A stretch of DNA of 64,000 nt, taken from positions 1 through 64,000 of the forward strand of contig DXGR01000080.1 in assembly GCA_019113825.1 (NCBI GenBank), given 5' to 3'. The notes below the pieces were generated by a model that was given only the letters and a program-made list of their open reading frames with translations, was not told where the DNA came from and made no database searches. This DNA comes from Candidatus Stackebrandtia excrementipullorum. Lineage in GTDB: Bacteria; Actinomycetota; Actinomycetes; Mycobacteriales; Micromonosporaceae. Each line of letters begins with the position of its first letter. The stretch's first letter is position 1. Both the position numbers and the translations under genes were made by a program. Below are positions 34,584-45,367 of this stretch, in pieces.

Positions 34584-35546
34584 ATGTCACTGTTCGATCT
34601 CCCGTTGGAACAACTGCGCCGGTATCGACCGAGCCGTCGGGAACCGGCCGATTTCGACTCCTTCTGGGAACAGACGATCGATCGGGCACGGCAGGCCGCT
34701 CGGCCGACACGGTTCACGCGCCTGGATACGCCGCTGACGATGGTGACCGTCGACGACGTCGAATTCTGCGGCGGCGACGGCGACCCGGTGCGCGCTTGGC
34801 TGATCCTTCCAAAGGACCACGGGGGCGGGTGCGTCGTCACCTATGCCGGTTACGGCAACGGCCGCGGGTTGCCGCATCAACACCTACGGTGGGCGGCGGC
34901 CGGTTGGGCGACATTCGTGATGGACTCGCGAGGGCAGGGCGCCGGAGGGACACAGGCTCCCGGCGGGACCGGGGACCCTCACGGCCCCGATCACGCGCAC
35001 GCACCCGGAATGATGACCAAGGGCATCTTGTCCGAGCACACCTACTACTACCGAAGGCTGTTCACCGACGCCGTTCGCGCCGTCGACGTTGTCGTCGAAC
35101 ACCAGGCGATCGACGCGTCCCGCATCGTTGTCGCCGGAGGCAGCCAGGGCGGCGGCATCGCCCAGGCCGTCGCGGGGCTTCGCGGCGACCTGCGGGGTGC
35201 CTTTATCGATGTTCCGTTTTTGACCGATTTCAGTCGTGCTCTCGATGTGGCGACCACTGGCCCCTACCCGGAGATCGTGAAGTTTTTGGCCGGTCAACGT
35301 CATGCGGCCGATCGCGCACTCCAGACATTGTCCTATTTCGACGGCATGCACTTCGCGGCGCGCGCGACGACAACCGCCCGGTACTCGGTGGCCTTGCGTG
35401 ACACCACATGTCCGCCGTCAACGGTGTTCGCCGGGTACAACCATTGGGGCGGACCCAAGGACATCGACGTGTGGCCGTGGAATGGCCACGAAGGCGGCCT
35501 GGAAGTCCAGGCGCAGAGTCAACTCGTCGATGTGAGCCGCTGGTGA
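34584..35546 (+). CDS. acetylxylan esterase / cephalosporin-C deacetylase family hydrolase
   Basis: MSLFDLPLEQLRRYRPSRREPADFDSFWEQT...DSRGQGAGGTQAPGGTGDP...RIVVAGGSQGGGIAQAVAGL. Confidence 0.9.
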   Translation: MSLFDLPLEQLRRYRPSRREPADFDSFWEQTIDRARQAARPTRFTRLDTPLTMVTVDDVEFCGGDGDPVRAWLILPKDHGGGCVVTYAGYGNGRGLPHQHLRWAAAGWATFVMDSRGQGAGGTQAPGGTGDPHGPDHAHAPGMMTKGILSEHTYYYRRLFTDAVRAVDVVVEHQAIDASRIVVAGGSQGGGIAQAVAGLRGDLRGAFIDVPFLTDFSRALDVATTGPYPEIVKFLAGQRHAADRALQTLSYFDGMHFAARATTTARYSVALRDTTCPPSTVFAGYNHWGGPKDIDVWPWNGHEGGLEVQAQSQLVDVSRW

Positions 35547-36007
35547 ACACAACCGTCTCCACAGCCGAAGCCGAGGACCTGGCCGGGTACCTGAAACTGG
35601 CCGCCGAAGTCGAACACTGGTTCGGTCCGATGGTGAACGAGCCCAAGTTCGTCGCCGCCGTCCGAGCGGCGATCAACGATCGACGAGCGCTTTTGGTGCG
35701 TGACGGTGAACACGTGACGGGTGGTCTGTTGTTCCGTCACCGGCACGCGGTTGCTCACATCGACTGGCTCGTCGTGGCGGCATCGTCCCGAAAGACCGGG
35801 ATCGGCCGACACCTGGTCACAGAGGTGTTGCGACGGACCTCTGCGACCGTGGTCGAGGTGGTGACCTTCGGCGCCGACCACGAAGCCGCGCAGCTGGGTG
35901 GTGCTCGGGTTTTTTACGAACGTCTGGGGTTTTCGCCCGACAGACCGGAGCCGGACGGCCCCGACGGCGGAAGTCGTCAGCGTTACCTACTGCATCTCGA
36001 TCGGTAA
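35543..36007 (+). CDS. GNAT-family N-acetyltransferase
   Basis: HIDWLVVAASSRKTGIGRHLVTEVLRRT...GARVFYERLGFSPD; GTG 35543 overlaps the esterase stop by 4 nt. Confidence 0.85.
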   Translation: MNTTVSTAEAEDLAGYLKLAAEVEHWFGPMVNEPKFVAAVRAAINDRRALLVRDGEHVTGGLLFRHRHAVAHIDWLVVAASSRKTGIGRHLVTEVLRRTSATVVEVVTFGADHEAAQLGGARVFYERLGFSPDRPEPDGPDGGSRQRYLLHLDR

Positions 36008-36071
36008 ACTGTGACCGGCTCCACCGGGGCCGGTTTCGACCGTGTGCAGGACGTGTCCGACAATGGAATTC

Positions 36072-37931
36072 ATGGCTAAACGCACCGACCTGCGCAATGT
36101 CGCGATTATCGCCCACGTCGACCACGGAAAAACCACTCTGGTCGACGCCATGCTCCGTCAGGCGGGTGCGTTCCGTGAAGGAGCGGCCGCCCACGATCGA
36201 GTCATGGACTCCATGGACCTCGAACGTGAAAAAGGAATCACGATCCTGGCCAAGAACACCGCCGTAAATTACCGCACCCCTGACGGTGACGACGTCACCA
36301 TCAACATCATCGACACCCCCGGCCACGCCGACTTCGGTGGGGAGGTCGAACGCGGTTTGACGATGGTCGACGGAGTCATTCTCCTGGTCGATGCATCGGA
36401 GGGGCCCCTGCCACAGACGCGTTTCGTGCTACGCAAGGCACTGTCTGCGCGGATGCCGATCGTGTTGGTGATCAACAAGGTGGACCGTGCCGATGCCCGT
36501 ATCAAAGAGGTGGTCGACGAAGCCTATGAGCTGTTCCTCGATCTCGAAGCAGACGAAGACCAGATCGACTTCCCGATCGTTTACGCATGCGCGCGGGACG
36601 GCATCGCTTCGCTGTCCGAACCGGCCGGCGGACAGGTACCCGCCGACAGCGCCGACCTTCACCCGTTGTTCGAGACGTTGCTGGAGACCATTCCCGCCCC
36701 CGAATACGACGAGGGTGCCCCGCTTCAGGCGCACGTGACCAACTTGGACGCTTCGCCGTTCCTCGGCCGTCTCGCGTTGTGCCGGGTACGGCAGGGAAAC
36801 ATCGCCAAAGGTCAGACGGTTGCCTGGTGCCGCACGGACGGAAGCGTCTCGAACGTACGCATCTCAGAACTTCTGATGACCGACGCGTTGGAACGTGTCT
36901 CAGCCGCCAAGGCCGGCCCCGGCGACATCATTGCGGTGGCGGGCATTCCCGACATCATGATCGGTGAGACGCTGGCCGATGCCGAAAACCCGACACCACT
37001 GCCACTGATCACTGTGGATGAACCGGCGATCTCGATGACTATCGGCACCAACACCTCACCGCTGACCGGACGTGTCAAGGGCGCGAAATTGACGGCCCGC
37101 GTGGTCAAAGACCGTCTCGACAAGGAACTCGTCGGCAACGTCTCCTTGCGTGTACTGGACACAGAACGGCCGGACACCTGGGAGGTCCAGGGCCGTGGCG
37201 AGTTGGCACTGGCGATTCTGGTCGAACAGATGCGTCGCGAAAACTACGAACTTACGGTCGGAAAACCGCAGGTCGTCACCCGCGAGATAGACGGCAAGCG
37301 GTGCGAGCCGGTGGAACGACTCACCATCGACGCTCCGGAAGAGCACCTGGGTGCGATCACCCAACTGCTGGCGACCCGGAAGGGACGCATGGAACAGATG
37401 GTCAACCACGGCACGGGTTGGGTCAGGATGGAATGGCTCATTCCCGCACGTGGACTGATCGGCTTCCGTACCGAGTTCCTCACCGAGACACGCGGTACCG
37501 GCATCGCACATCATGTTTTCGAGTCGTACGAACCCTGGTTCGGTCCCATTCGCACGCGGCAGTCGGGGTCGCTGGTGGCCGACCGCACCGGCGTGGCCTC
37601 CAGCTACGCGATGTTCAATCTGCAGGAACGTGGAACGTTGTTCGTCGAGCCCACGACCGAGGTGTACGAGGGCATGATCATCGGCGAAAACTCGCGCACC
37701 GACGATATGGACGTCAACATCTGCAAGGAAAAGAAACTCTCCAACGTGCGTTCATCCACCGCCGACGAGCTTGAGCGGCTCATCCCGCCGCGCAAGTTGT
37801 CGCTGGAACAGGCGCTGGAGTTCTGCCGAGAGGACGAATGCGTCGAGGTCACTCCCAACGCGATCCGCATCCGTAAGGTCGTTCTCGACGCCAAGCAACG
37901 TGAACGATCACGGCGGCTTAACTCGCGGTGA
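36072..37931 (+). CDS. typA: translational GTPase TypA/BipA
   Basis: [37 protein letters not shown]...[17 protein letters not shown]...[16 protein letters not shown]. Confidence 0.97.
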   Translation: MAKRTDLRNVAIIAHVDHGKTTLVDAMLRQAGAFREGAAAHDRVMDSMDLEREKGITILAKNTAVNYRTPDGDDVTINIIDTPGHADFGGEVERGLTMVDGVILLVDASEGPLPQTRFVLRKALSARMPIVLVINKVDRADARIKEVVDEAYELFLDLEADEDQIDFPIVYACARDGIASLSEPAGGQVPADSADLHPLFETLLETIPAPEYDEGAPLQAHVTNLDASPFLGRLALCRVRQGNIAKGQTVAWCRTDGSVSNVRISELLMTDALERVSAAKAGPGDIIAVAGIPDIMIGETLADAENPTPLPLITVDEPAISMTIGTNTSPLTGRVKGAKLTARVVKDRLDKELVGNVSLRVLDTERPDTWEVQGRGELALAILVEQMRRENYELTVGKPQVVTREIDGKRCEPVERLTIDAPEEHLGAITQLLATRKGRMEQMVNHGTGWVRMEWLIPARGLIGFRTEFLTETRGTGIAHHVFESYEPWFGPIRTRQSGSLVADRTGVASSYAMFNLQERGTLFVEPTTEVYEGMIIGENSRTDDMDVNICKEKKLSNVRSSTADELERLIPPRKLSLEQALEFCREDECVEVTPNAIRIRKVVLDAKQRERSRRLNSR

Positions 37932-37938
37932 CAGCACC

Positions 37939-37973
37939 CGGCGGCTTGGGTAGACATGTTCACCAAGCCGCCG
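37939..37973 (+). terminator. hairpin downstream of typA
   Basis: cggcggcttgg / ccaagccgccg, 11-bp perfect arms; weak T tract. Confidence 0.5.
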
Positions 37974-38322
37974 TCTCGGCGACAATTGCCCCGTCATGAT
38001 CAAACCGGGCCTCGGTAAAGGCGTCCTCTCCATCGATATCCATCGTTCCCGAGCAGGCCGCCCACCCGACGCATCACAGTGAAATCGCCTGCGGAGGCGG
38101 AGCCGGTCACCTCGGCGAGGTCGCCCACGGAAACGCCGAGATCGAACCCGGCTACAGCGTTCGCATCGTGCCCTCTGCCGACGGTGCCGTTCACCATCGG
38201 ATTGCCGAGGCGGCCGGGTTCAAGCCTTCTCCGCACGTCCCGTCGCCGCGGGAACGAGAGCCGACCCGGTCGACCTTTTTGGCGATGGCGCCACGAGACG
38301 ACACCGGGTAACCTCTGGCGCC

Positions 38323-39174
38323 ATGGAGGAGTTGACATCATTCGAAGACCGGCTGATCGCCTTGGGAGGCAGGGTTTCCGTGTGGTGCGGCCGCCCCGGC
38401 CATCCGGCGGCCTACTCCCGGATGCCCAACGCGATGCACTACCCGGCCAGCACCATGAAGGTGGGCGTCATGGCAGCCGCCTACCGTCTCGCCGACGCCG
38501 GGAAAATCGACTTGGACGCAGAGGTCACCGTTCACAACCGGTTTACATCTGCGGTCGGCGGGCCATTCGCCATGGACCCCGATTACGACAACGACCCCGA
38601 TGTCTGGGCCCGGATGGGCGGCACGGCCTCACTGCGCTGGCTGACCCGCCGCATGATCGTCCGTTCCTCAAACCTCGCCACCAATCTGGTTCTCGAACAG
38701 GTCGGGTACGGTGCCGCTCAGGACGCGTTCCGCGTCGGCGGCGACCCCCACAGCATCACCCGCCGCGGCATCGAGGACTACGCTGCGCGTGATGCGGGTG
38801 TGGACAACGAGATCACCGCCGCGGACCTGGCCGCTCAACTTTCGGCAATCCATGGGGGAACGATGGCGTCCCGCCCCGCGTGCGACGAGATGCTGGAGGT
38901 GCTCCGCGACCAGGAAATCAACACCGATCTGGCGCAAGGCCTACCGGACGGAGTGGTGGCCGCCTCCAAGAACGGTTGGGTCACGGGCATTCGTCACGGC
39001 GCGATGATCGTCTACCCCGAGGACAGCTCCCCTTACGTGTTGGTTGCGTGTGCGTCGACTCCCCTGGCTCGATCGAGCGAAGGCGACGATCCCGTCTGCC
39101 GCACCTTTGCCCAGCTCAGCGAAATCGTCTGGAACCTGCGGCACCGCCTCGGCAGCACCGCCCGAGCCGCCTGA
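38323..39174 (+). CDS. serine hydrolase (class A beta-lactamase / DD-peptidase fold)
   Basis: PASTMKVGVMAAAY (SxxK), RSSNLATNLVLEQVG (SxN), ASKNGWVTGIRHGA (KTG-like). Confidence 0.87.
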   Translation: MEELTSFEDRLIALGGRVSVWCGRPGHPAAYSRMPNAMHYPASTMKVGVMAAAYRLADAGKIDLDAEVTVHNRFTSAVGGPFAMDPDYDNDPDVWARMGGTASLRWLTRRMIVRSSNLATNLVLEQVGYGAAQDAFRVGGDPHSITRRGIEDYAARDAGVDNEITAADLAAQLSAIHGGTMASRPACDEMLEVLRDQEINTDLAQGLPDGVVAASKNGWVTGIRHGAMIVYPEDSSPYVLVACASTPLARSSEGDDPVCRTFAQLSEIVWNLRHRLGSTARAA

Positions 39175-39265
39175 CATCGATCACGGAGGAATTCGGCCCG
39201 GCCGGGCACCCGACCGACGCGGCTCGACTCGTATGTACCTGTGACAGAGACATCGAGGAGAGCAG

Positions 39266-39778
39266 ATGCGACCCGACCAATTGGCGGAGTACCGCGACTT
39301 CGTCGCCTCGCGACAGCACCGTCTGCGGCGATTCGCCTATCTCAACTGTGGGGATTGGCATCGAGCCGAAGACGTGGTCCAGACGGCGTTCGTCAAACTG
39401 TACGCCGCCTGGAACCGGGCGTCGTCCGACTCGCTGGACGCCTATACCCGGCGAATCGTCGTGAACACGATCATTGACGACAGTCGCAGGGGGTGGTTCC
39501 GGAAAGAGCGTCCCGTGGAAGTGATTCCGGATCGCCCCGTGTCCGATCACGACCCCACTGACCGTATCGCGGCTTTGGAGGCCTTGGCTCGATTGCCCGC
39601 GAAAAGACGCGCAACCCTGGTTCTTCGATATTGGGAGGACATGTCGGTCGAACAAACCGCGGAGGTCATGGGGTGCTCGGTCAACACAGTGAAAAGCCAA
39701 ACTGCACGCGGTATCCAAAGTCTCCGCGGCACGGTCGTCGAATCGATCTCCGATAATCCACTAGGGACTACAGCATGA
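39266..39778 (+). CDS. SigE-family (ECF) RNA polymerase sigma factor
   Basis: LRRFAYLNCGDWHRAEDVVQTAFVKLYAAW...LEALARLPAKRRATLVLRYWEDMSVEQTAEVMGCSVNTVKSQTARGIQSLR. Confidence 0.93.
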   Translation: MRPDQLAEYRDFVASRQHRLRRFAYLNCGDWHRAEDVVQTAFVKLYAAWNRASSDSLDAYTRRIVVNTIIDDSRRGWFRKERPVEVIPDRPVSDHDPTDRIAALEALARLPAKRRATLVLRYWEDMSVEQTAEVMGCSVNTVKSQTARGIQSLRGTVVESISDNPLGTTA

Positions 39779-40860
39779 GCGACCTCAAGCACATTTTCGA
39801 CGGAGCTCTCAAAAACGAGCCCCCCGCCGGTGAACTCGATCTCGATACATTGGAACAGGCCGGACGGCGGCACGTTCGCCGACGCCGCATGGGCATCGCG
39901 GGAGCGGTGACGACCGGAGTCGCGGCGGTCACCGCAGCAGCCCTGATCATCCCGGGCGCGCCGTTCGGAGCAGACGGATCGCCGACCCAGAACGCACACC
40001 CGGCCGCAGAACAGGGAGAGGACACACCTCAGGAGCAACCGGAGTTCCCGTTCCCGGAGCTGGACCCGGATCGGAAGTATGTTTTCCACCCCAGCGCGGA
40101 CGGCGAATCCACAGCCGAGACGGAGAAGTTGACGGCGATTTTCTGGGACTTCATGGCCGCCAACGTTCCCGAACTCGGGGTCTACGCCCCCGCAAACGCC
40201 GGCACGCTCACGTTTCTGGAACCGGAGGAGTACCCCGAGATAGAACGCACGGAATCCGAGCTGTGGTTGACACCCGAGGACACCGAATACCCACAACGTT
40301 TCACACCCGCCACCGATCTTTTCGAATCGACCGGCTACCAGCGACCGGTCTACGGGTTCAGCTCGTACTCGGAACACCAATCCGTCTGGTTCACCGGTTC
40401 GGACCGTGAATCGTTCGACACCCTGGGCGTCACCGTTCACCCCAAGGGCAGCTTCGACACCGAACCCAGGTCCTACTCGGACGGCTCGGAATGGAAGACA
40501 GTGGCCCCGCACCTGGCAACCGGCTGCGAAGACATGATCACCAGCACTCAAACGGCCACCAACAATCACGGCCAACTCTACGACTGCTCCACCACGACCG
40601 GCCCCGCCGGAGAACACGTGCAGGTCGTCGAAATGACGTCCACCGGCGGCGAAACCTACCCAGACACCATTCACCAGAAGCGCCTGACCGTCATCGTGAC
40701 CCTTGCCAACGGCAACGCCGTGGTCGTCACCGACACACTCGATCGCCGCATCGTCGGCGCGGATTACGGTTTGGTCGACATCACCGACACCGAACCGTAC
40801 TTCAACGCCGACCAGCTGATCGAATTGGCGACCTTCCTGCCCCAGGTGACGGTCTACTGA
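39775..40860 (+). CDS. single-pass membrane protein coupled to the sigma factor (putative anti-sigma or sensor partner)
   Basis: ATGA overlap with the sigma gene; short cytoplasmic N-terminus, TM GIAGAVTTGVAAVTAAALII, acidic extracytoplasmic domain. Confidence 0.7.
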   Translation: MSDLKHIFDGALKNEPPAGELDLDTLEQAGRRHVRRRRMGIAGAVTTGVAAVTAAALIIPGAPFGADGSPTQNAHPAAEQGEDTPQEQPEFPFPELDPDRKYVFHPSADGESTAETEKLTAIFWDFMAANVPELGVYAPANAGTLTFLEPEEYPEIERTESELWLTPEDTEYPQRFTPATDLFESTGYQRPVYGFSSYSEHQSVWFTGSDRESFDTLGVTVHPKGSFDTEPRSYSDGSEWKTVAPHLATGCEDMITSTQTATNNHGQLYDCSTTTGPAGEHVQVVEMTSTGGETYPDTIHQKRLTVIVTLANGNAVVVTDTLDRRIVGADYGLVDITDTEPYFNADQLIELATFLPQVTVY

Positions 40861-40991
40861 CAATGAAAAGTGGCGCCGTCTCAACCACGGCGGACGGCGG
40901 TCGTCGGAGAAACATCTCCGGCGGCCACCGTCGATTTCCCTGGAGAATCCGGACGATGTCACAAAAATCCGGCGATGTGTAAGGTACCCAC

Positions 40992-42101
40992 ATGTCCATC
41001 ACCGAGGTTGCGGCAACGACCGTCACCGCTCCGTTGCACACCGAGTTCGTCACCGCTTTGCGGCGCACCGGCGACGTTGAAACGGTCGTGGTGACCGTTA
41101 CCGACGATGAAGGAAACGTCGGCCACGGTGAGGCCCCACAGACATGGCGAATCACCGGGCAGTCGTTGGCCGGTGCCACGGCCTGTGTCACAGGCCCACT
41201 TCGTGACGCTCTGCTCGGGCGCGACCCGTTGGATCTCAACGGATGCTTGGACCGAGTAGACGAAGCGGTCGTCGGCAACAGCGCCGCCAAAGCGGCCGTC
41301 GACGTCGCTCTCCACGACCTTTGGGCGCGCCGCAGGAGCCTTTCTCTTGTCGAGGCCCTCGGCGGTACCGCCGCCTCCATCGCCACGGTGGTAACTCTCG
41401 CCGCAGGCGACGCCGAACAGCTGGCACGTTCTGCCGCCGATCGTGTTGCCGAAGGGTTCACCGCGTTGAAGGTCAAGGTAGGGGTGGACCCTGCCGGTGA
41501 CCTGGCGCGTCTCACCGCCATTCGACAGGCGGTCGGACCCAACGTGCCGATAAGAGTCGACGCCAATCAAGGTTGGACTCCCAAGGAATCGGTCCGGATC
41601 ATCCGTGGCATGGAGGACGCGTCGCTGGACATCGAACTGGTTGAACAACCTACCCCTGCCCATGACCTGGACGGCCTCGCGCACGTGACGGCGGCCGTCG
41701 ACACCACGATCCTCGCCGACGAGTCGGTTCACACGTTGCGAGACTTGACCGGAGTGATCACCGCCCGCGCCGCGGACGCCGTCAACATCAAGCTGGCCAA
41801 GTGCGGGGGGCTGCGACCGGCCCAAGCCCTGATGGCCCTTGCGCGAAGCCACGACATCGCCACCACTGTGGGTTCCATGATGGAAGGGCCCATCGGAGTG
41901 GGCGCCATGGCCTGCCTCGCGACCGCACACGGCGTGGACATCACCGCGGACCTGGATGCAGCATGGTGGCTTTCGGATCAGGACAACGGATTGCAATACT
42001 GTGACGGCGCGCTCATACTGCCCACGGGGCCCGGTCTTTCGTCCATAACTTTTTCGTCCCAAACCGGTCTCACTCGGCGTGCCGAGGCTGCATCGGATTG
42101 A
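40992..42101 (+). CDS. enolase-superfamily dipeptide (L-Ala-D/L-Glu-type) epimerase
   Basis: ALKVKVG, RVDANQGW, ELVEQP, ADESV, NIKLAKCGG, and C-terminal DLDAAWW (DxD). Confidence 0.85.
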   Translation: MSITEVAATTVTAPLHTEFVTALRRTGDVETVVVTVTDDEGNVGHGEAPQTWRITGQSLAGATACVTGPLRDALLGRDPLDLNGCLDRVDEAVVGNSAAKAAVDVALHDLWARRRSLSLVEALGGTAASIATVVTLAAGDAEQLARSAADRVAEGFTALKVKVGVDPAGDLARLTAIRQAVGPNVPIRVDANQGWTPKESVRIIRGMEDASLDIELVEQPTPAHDLDGLAHVTAAVDTTILADESVHTLRDLTGVITARAADAVNIKLAKCGGLRPAQALMALARSHDIATTVGSMMEGPIGVGAMACLATAHGVDITADLDAAWWLSDQDNGLQYCDGALILPTGPGLSSITFSSQTGLTRRAEAASD

Positions 42102-42170
42102 CGATTACGTTTATGGTTCCTGGCGGATCATGCGACAACCCTTTGGATTCAACCCCCGGGAGGGGAACAC

Positions 42171-43112
42171 GTGACGGTCGAAATCGGACGAAGTGCACTC
42201 GTGACGGTGGCGGCGGCCACATTGTGGACTTCCCCCAAAGCCGCCGAGATCACCGACCGACTGGCAGTCGGCACTCACTCGGCGATCCGTGAATGGGTCG
42301 CCGGGATGACACGTGAACAGCGAGTCGACGGACTGGTCGACCGGTCACTGTCACAGGTTCTGCTCGGCGAAGAGGTTCACGTCACCGACATCGACGGTGC
42401 CTGGGCCAAGGTGACCACCCCCGCCCAATCGTCCAGCTTGGATGAATCCGGTTACCCGGGGTGGATTCCGATGCGACAATTGATCGCCCCGGCCGAGCAT
42501 CCGCCGACCGTGCCACACGTCGTGGCGGCCACCGCTACGGCCATCCGCGACGAACCCGACGGCGAAGTCCTCATGCCGGGTGTGACGATCGGCACCAGGC
42601 TGAACCTCATCGACGAACCGGCTTACCGAGGCTGGGCTCGCGTGGCGTTGCCGGGGGCACAGCCTCCCGGATGGGTCTTGTTGCGCGACGTGACCGAATG
42701 GCTCAGCGACCCGGTGGGGGCCACATCGGGTCGAATCGACGCCGTCAACATCGCCTCCCAGCTATTGGACGTGCCATACGTGTGGGGTGGTCTGACCGCT
42801 TACGGCCTCGACTGCTCCGGCCTGGTTTACCTCACCTACCGCATGCTCGGTATCGAGTTGCCACGTGACGCACACGATCAAGCCGACGCCACCGAGCCGG
42901 TCTCGACCGACGAGGCTCAGCCGGGCGACCTGTACTTTTTCGCGCGTAACGGCAAACGCATCCACCACATCGGTATTGCCACGAAGACCTCGGATTCGGG
43001 TAAACCCAGCATGATCCACGCCGCCGGGAACTACGGCAAGGTCGTCGCCGAAGAATTCACCGACGAACGCCTCGAAACCTTTGTCGGCGCGCACCGCGTC
43101 TTCACCAACTGA
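42171..43112 (+). CDS. SH3-NlpC/P60 (C40) peptidase, YkfC-like gamma-D-glutamyl endopeptidase
   Basis: VPYVWGGLTAYGLDCSGLVYLTYRMLGIELPRDAHDQ catalytic Cys, GKRIHHIGIAT catalytic His, two SH3-like segments, no signal peptide. Confidence 0.88.
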   Translation: MTVEIGRSALVTVAAATLWTSPKAAEITDRLAVGTHSAIREWVAGMTREQRVDGLVDRSLSQVLLGEEVHVTDIDGAWAKVTTPAQSSSLDESGYPGWIPMRQLIAPAEHPPTVPHVVAATATAIRDEPDGEVLMPGVTIGTRLNLIDEPAYRGWARVALPGAQPPGWVLLRDVTEWLSDPVGATSGRIDAVNIASQLLDVPYVWGGLTAYGLDCSGLVYLTYRMLGIELPRDAHDQADATEPVSTDEAQPGDLYFFARNGKRIHHIGIATKTSDSGKPSMIHAAGNYGKVVAEEFTDERLETFVGAHRVFTN

Positions 43113-43119
43113 AACGGAC

Positions 43120-43156
43120 AGCGCGGGCGACCCGTTCACCGGGCCGCCCGCGCTGC
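43120..43156. terminator. bidirectional terminator between NlpC/P60 and uvrB
   Basis: cagcgcgggcg / cgcccgcgctg, 11-bp arms. Confidence 0.6.
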
Positions 43157-43165
43157 ACTCTCGTA

Positions 43166-45265
43166 TCAGGCGCCAGCCTCATCGAACTGACGCAACTCCC
43201 GCTTCAGCTCCGTGATCTCGTCCCGGTACCGGGCAGCCACCTCAAACTGCAGTTCTCGCGCCGCCGTCAACATTTGTTCGTTCAGAGTGGCGATCATGGC
43301 CTCCAGTTCGTCCCGGGGCGCACCTTCGGCCGTCGACACAATGGCGCCGGTGCGGCTGCGCACCCCGGGAACGGGAGCCTTGCCCCGGCTCTGCTGCCGA
43401 CCCGAACCGCCCAACAACGTCTCCGAATCGGAGGCTTCGGTGTAGATGTCGTCGAGGATGTCACCGATTCGTTTTCGTAGGGGCTTGGGATCGATGCCGT
43501 GTTCGGCATTGTGAGCCAGCTGTTTCTCACGGCGCCGGTCGGTCTCGTCGATGGCCGAACGCATGGAATCGGTGATCTTGTCGGCATACATGATGACTTC
43601 ACCGGAGACGTTTCGCGCAGCACGACCGATCGTCTGGATCAGTGACGTACCGGACCGGAGGAATCCCTCCTTGTCCGCATCGAGAATCGCCACGAGCGAG
43701 ACCTCCGGAAGGTCCAGGCCCTCCCGAAGCAGGTTGATGCCCACGAGAACGTCGAAGTCGCCCGACCTCAGCTCTCGCAACAACTCCACGCGCCGCAACG
43801 TGTCGACCTCCGAGTGCAGGTACCGCACCCGAATGTCGTTGTCCAGGAAGTAGTCGGTCAGGTCCTCGGCCATCTTCTTGGTCAAGGTCGTCACCAGGAC
43901 GCGCTCGTCACGTGCCGCGCGCTCACCGATTTCGTGCATAAGGTCGTCGATCTGTCCCTTGGTGGGACGAACCACCACCCGGGGGTCGACCAGGCCCGTA
44001 GGACGAATAACCTGTTCGGCGTACTGACCGTGCGCCTGTTCCATCTCCCAGTTGCCGGGCGTGGCGGACATGTACACCGTTTGCCCAACTCGGTCTCGGA
44101 ACTCGTCGAACCGCAGCGGGCGGTTGTCCATCGCGCTGGGAAGACGAAAGCCGTGCTCCACCAGGGTTCGCTTGCGTGAGGCATCCCCCTCGTACATTCC
44201 GCCGACCTGTGGAACGGTGACATGTGATTCGTCGATGATCGTCACGAAGTCACTCGGGAAGTAGTCGATAAGACAGTGCGGAGCGCTCCCCTCCTCACGG
44301 TCGTCGATGTGCCGCGAGTAGTTCTCGATGCCGGAGCACGAACCGATTTGCCGCATCATCTCGATGTCATAGGCGGTTCGCATCCGCAACCGCTGCGCTT
44401 CCAACAGCTTTCCCTGACGTTCCAGCTCGGCGAGACGCTCTGCCAGTTCGAGCTCGATGGCACCAATGGCGCGTTCCATCCGCTCCGTACCGGTTGCGTA
44501 ATGGCTGCCCGGGAAGATCAACACCCGGTCGGTTTCTCGGACCACGTCCCCGGTCAACGGATGCAGGAAGTACAGTTTTTCGATCTCGTCGCCGAACATC
44601 TCGATGCGGATGGCGAGCTCTTCGTACGCGGGAATGATCTCGATGGTGTCGCCGCGTACCCGGAACGTTCCGCGGGTGAACGCAAGATCGTTGCGGGTGT
44701 ACTGCACGTCGACCAGTCGACGCAGCAGTTCATTGCGGTCGTACTCCTCGCCGACCCGGATGTCCGTGGCTCCGAGGAGATATTCCGACGGGGTGGCCAA
44801 CCCGTAAATCGCCGACACGGTCGCCACCACGACGACATCGCGGCGAGTCAACAACGCGTGGGTCGCCGAGTGGCGGAGCCGTTCGACCTCGTCGTTGATC
44901 GAGGAGTCCTTCTCGATGTAGGTGTCGGTTTGAGGAACGTAGGCCTCGGGCTGGTAGTAGTCGTAATAGGAGACGAAGTACTCGACAGCGTTGTCGGGCA
45001 ACAGTTCCCGAAACTCCTTGGCCAATTGCGCAGCCAGCGTCTTGTTGTGTGCCATCACCAGCGCCGGGCGTTGCAACCGCTCGATCAGCCACGCAGCCGT
45101 CGCGCTTTTCCCGGTCCCCGTGGCACCCAATAGAACGACATCGCGCTCACCACCGTTGACTCGACGCGCCAGCTCGTCGATCGCCGTCGGCTGGTCACCG
45201 GCCGGTTCGTAGTCGCTGATGACGGTGAACGTGCCGTCGTACCGTGGAATGTCGTCGGTTGTCAC
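43166..45265 (-). CDS. uvrB: excinuclease ABC subunit B
   Basis: [76 protein letters not shown] 45265. Confidence 0.98.
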   Translation of the reverse strand: MTTDDIPRYDGTFTVISDYEPAGDQPTAIDELARRVNGGERDVVLLGATGTGKSATAAWLIERLQRPALVMAHNKTLAAQLAKEFRELLPDNAVEYFVSYYDYYQPEAYVPQTDTYIEKDSSINDEVERLRHSATHALLTRRDVVVVATVSAIYGLATPSEYLLGATDIRVGEEYDRNELLRRLVDVQYTRNDLAFTRGTFRVRGDTIEIIPAYEELAIRIEMFGDEIEKLYFLHPLTGDVVRETDRVLIFPGSHYATGTERMERAIGAIELELAERLAELERQGKLLEAQRLRMRTAYDIEMMRQIGSCSGIENYSRHIDDREEGSAPHCLIDYFPSDFVTIIDESHVTVPQVGGMYEGDASRKRTLVEHGFRLPSAMDNRPLRFDEFRDRVGQTVYMSATPGNWEMEQAHGQYAEQVIRPTGLVDPRVVVRPTKGQIDDLMHEIGERAARDERVLVTTLTKKMAEDLTDYFLDNDIRVRYLHSEVDTLRRVELLRELRSGDFDVLVGINLLREGLDLPEVSLVAILDADKEGFLRSGTSLIQTIGRAARNVSGEVIMYADKITDSMRSAIDETDRRREKQLAHNAEHGIDPKPLRKRIGDILDDIYTEASDSETLLGGSGRQQSRGKAPVPGVRSRTGAIVSTAEGAPRDELEAMIATLNEQMLTAARELQFEVAARYRDEITELKRELRQFDEAGA

Positions 45266-45367
45266 GAGCCCTAAAATACGCCGCGGTTGTGACAACGGCG
45301 AACACGAACACTCCTGTGATCGCGTCACAATGAATCACCAGACCCGGCCTGACTCGTTGAGCGTTAC

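Noticed and set aside
38079-38792. 237-aa plus-strand ORF overlapping the serine hydrolase
   Set aside because: Wrong frame over a well-supported gene; Arg/His/Pro-rich.
39547-40962. 471-aa minus-strand ORF
   Set aside because: Antisense to the sigma factor and its membrane partner; no domain signal.
40959-42062. 367-aa minus-strand ORF
   Set aside because: Antisense to the dipeptide epimerase.
45266-45367. SOS box upstream of uvrB
   Set aside because: Only a half-site-like CGAACACGAAC; no full CGAAC-N4-GTTCG palindrome. The uvrA upstream region also lacks one.
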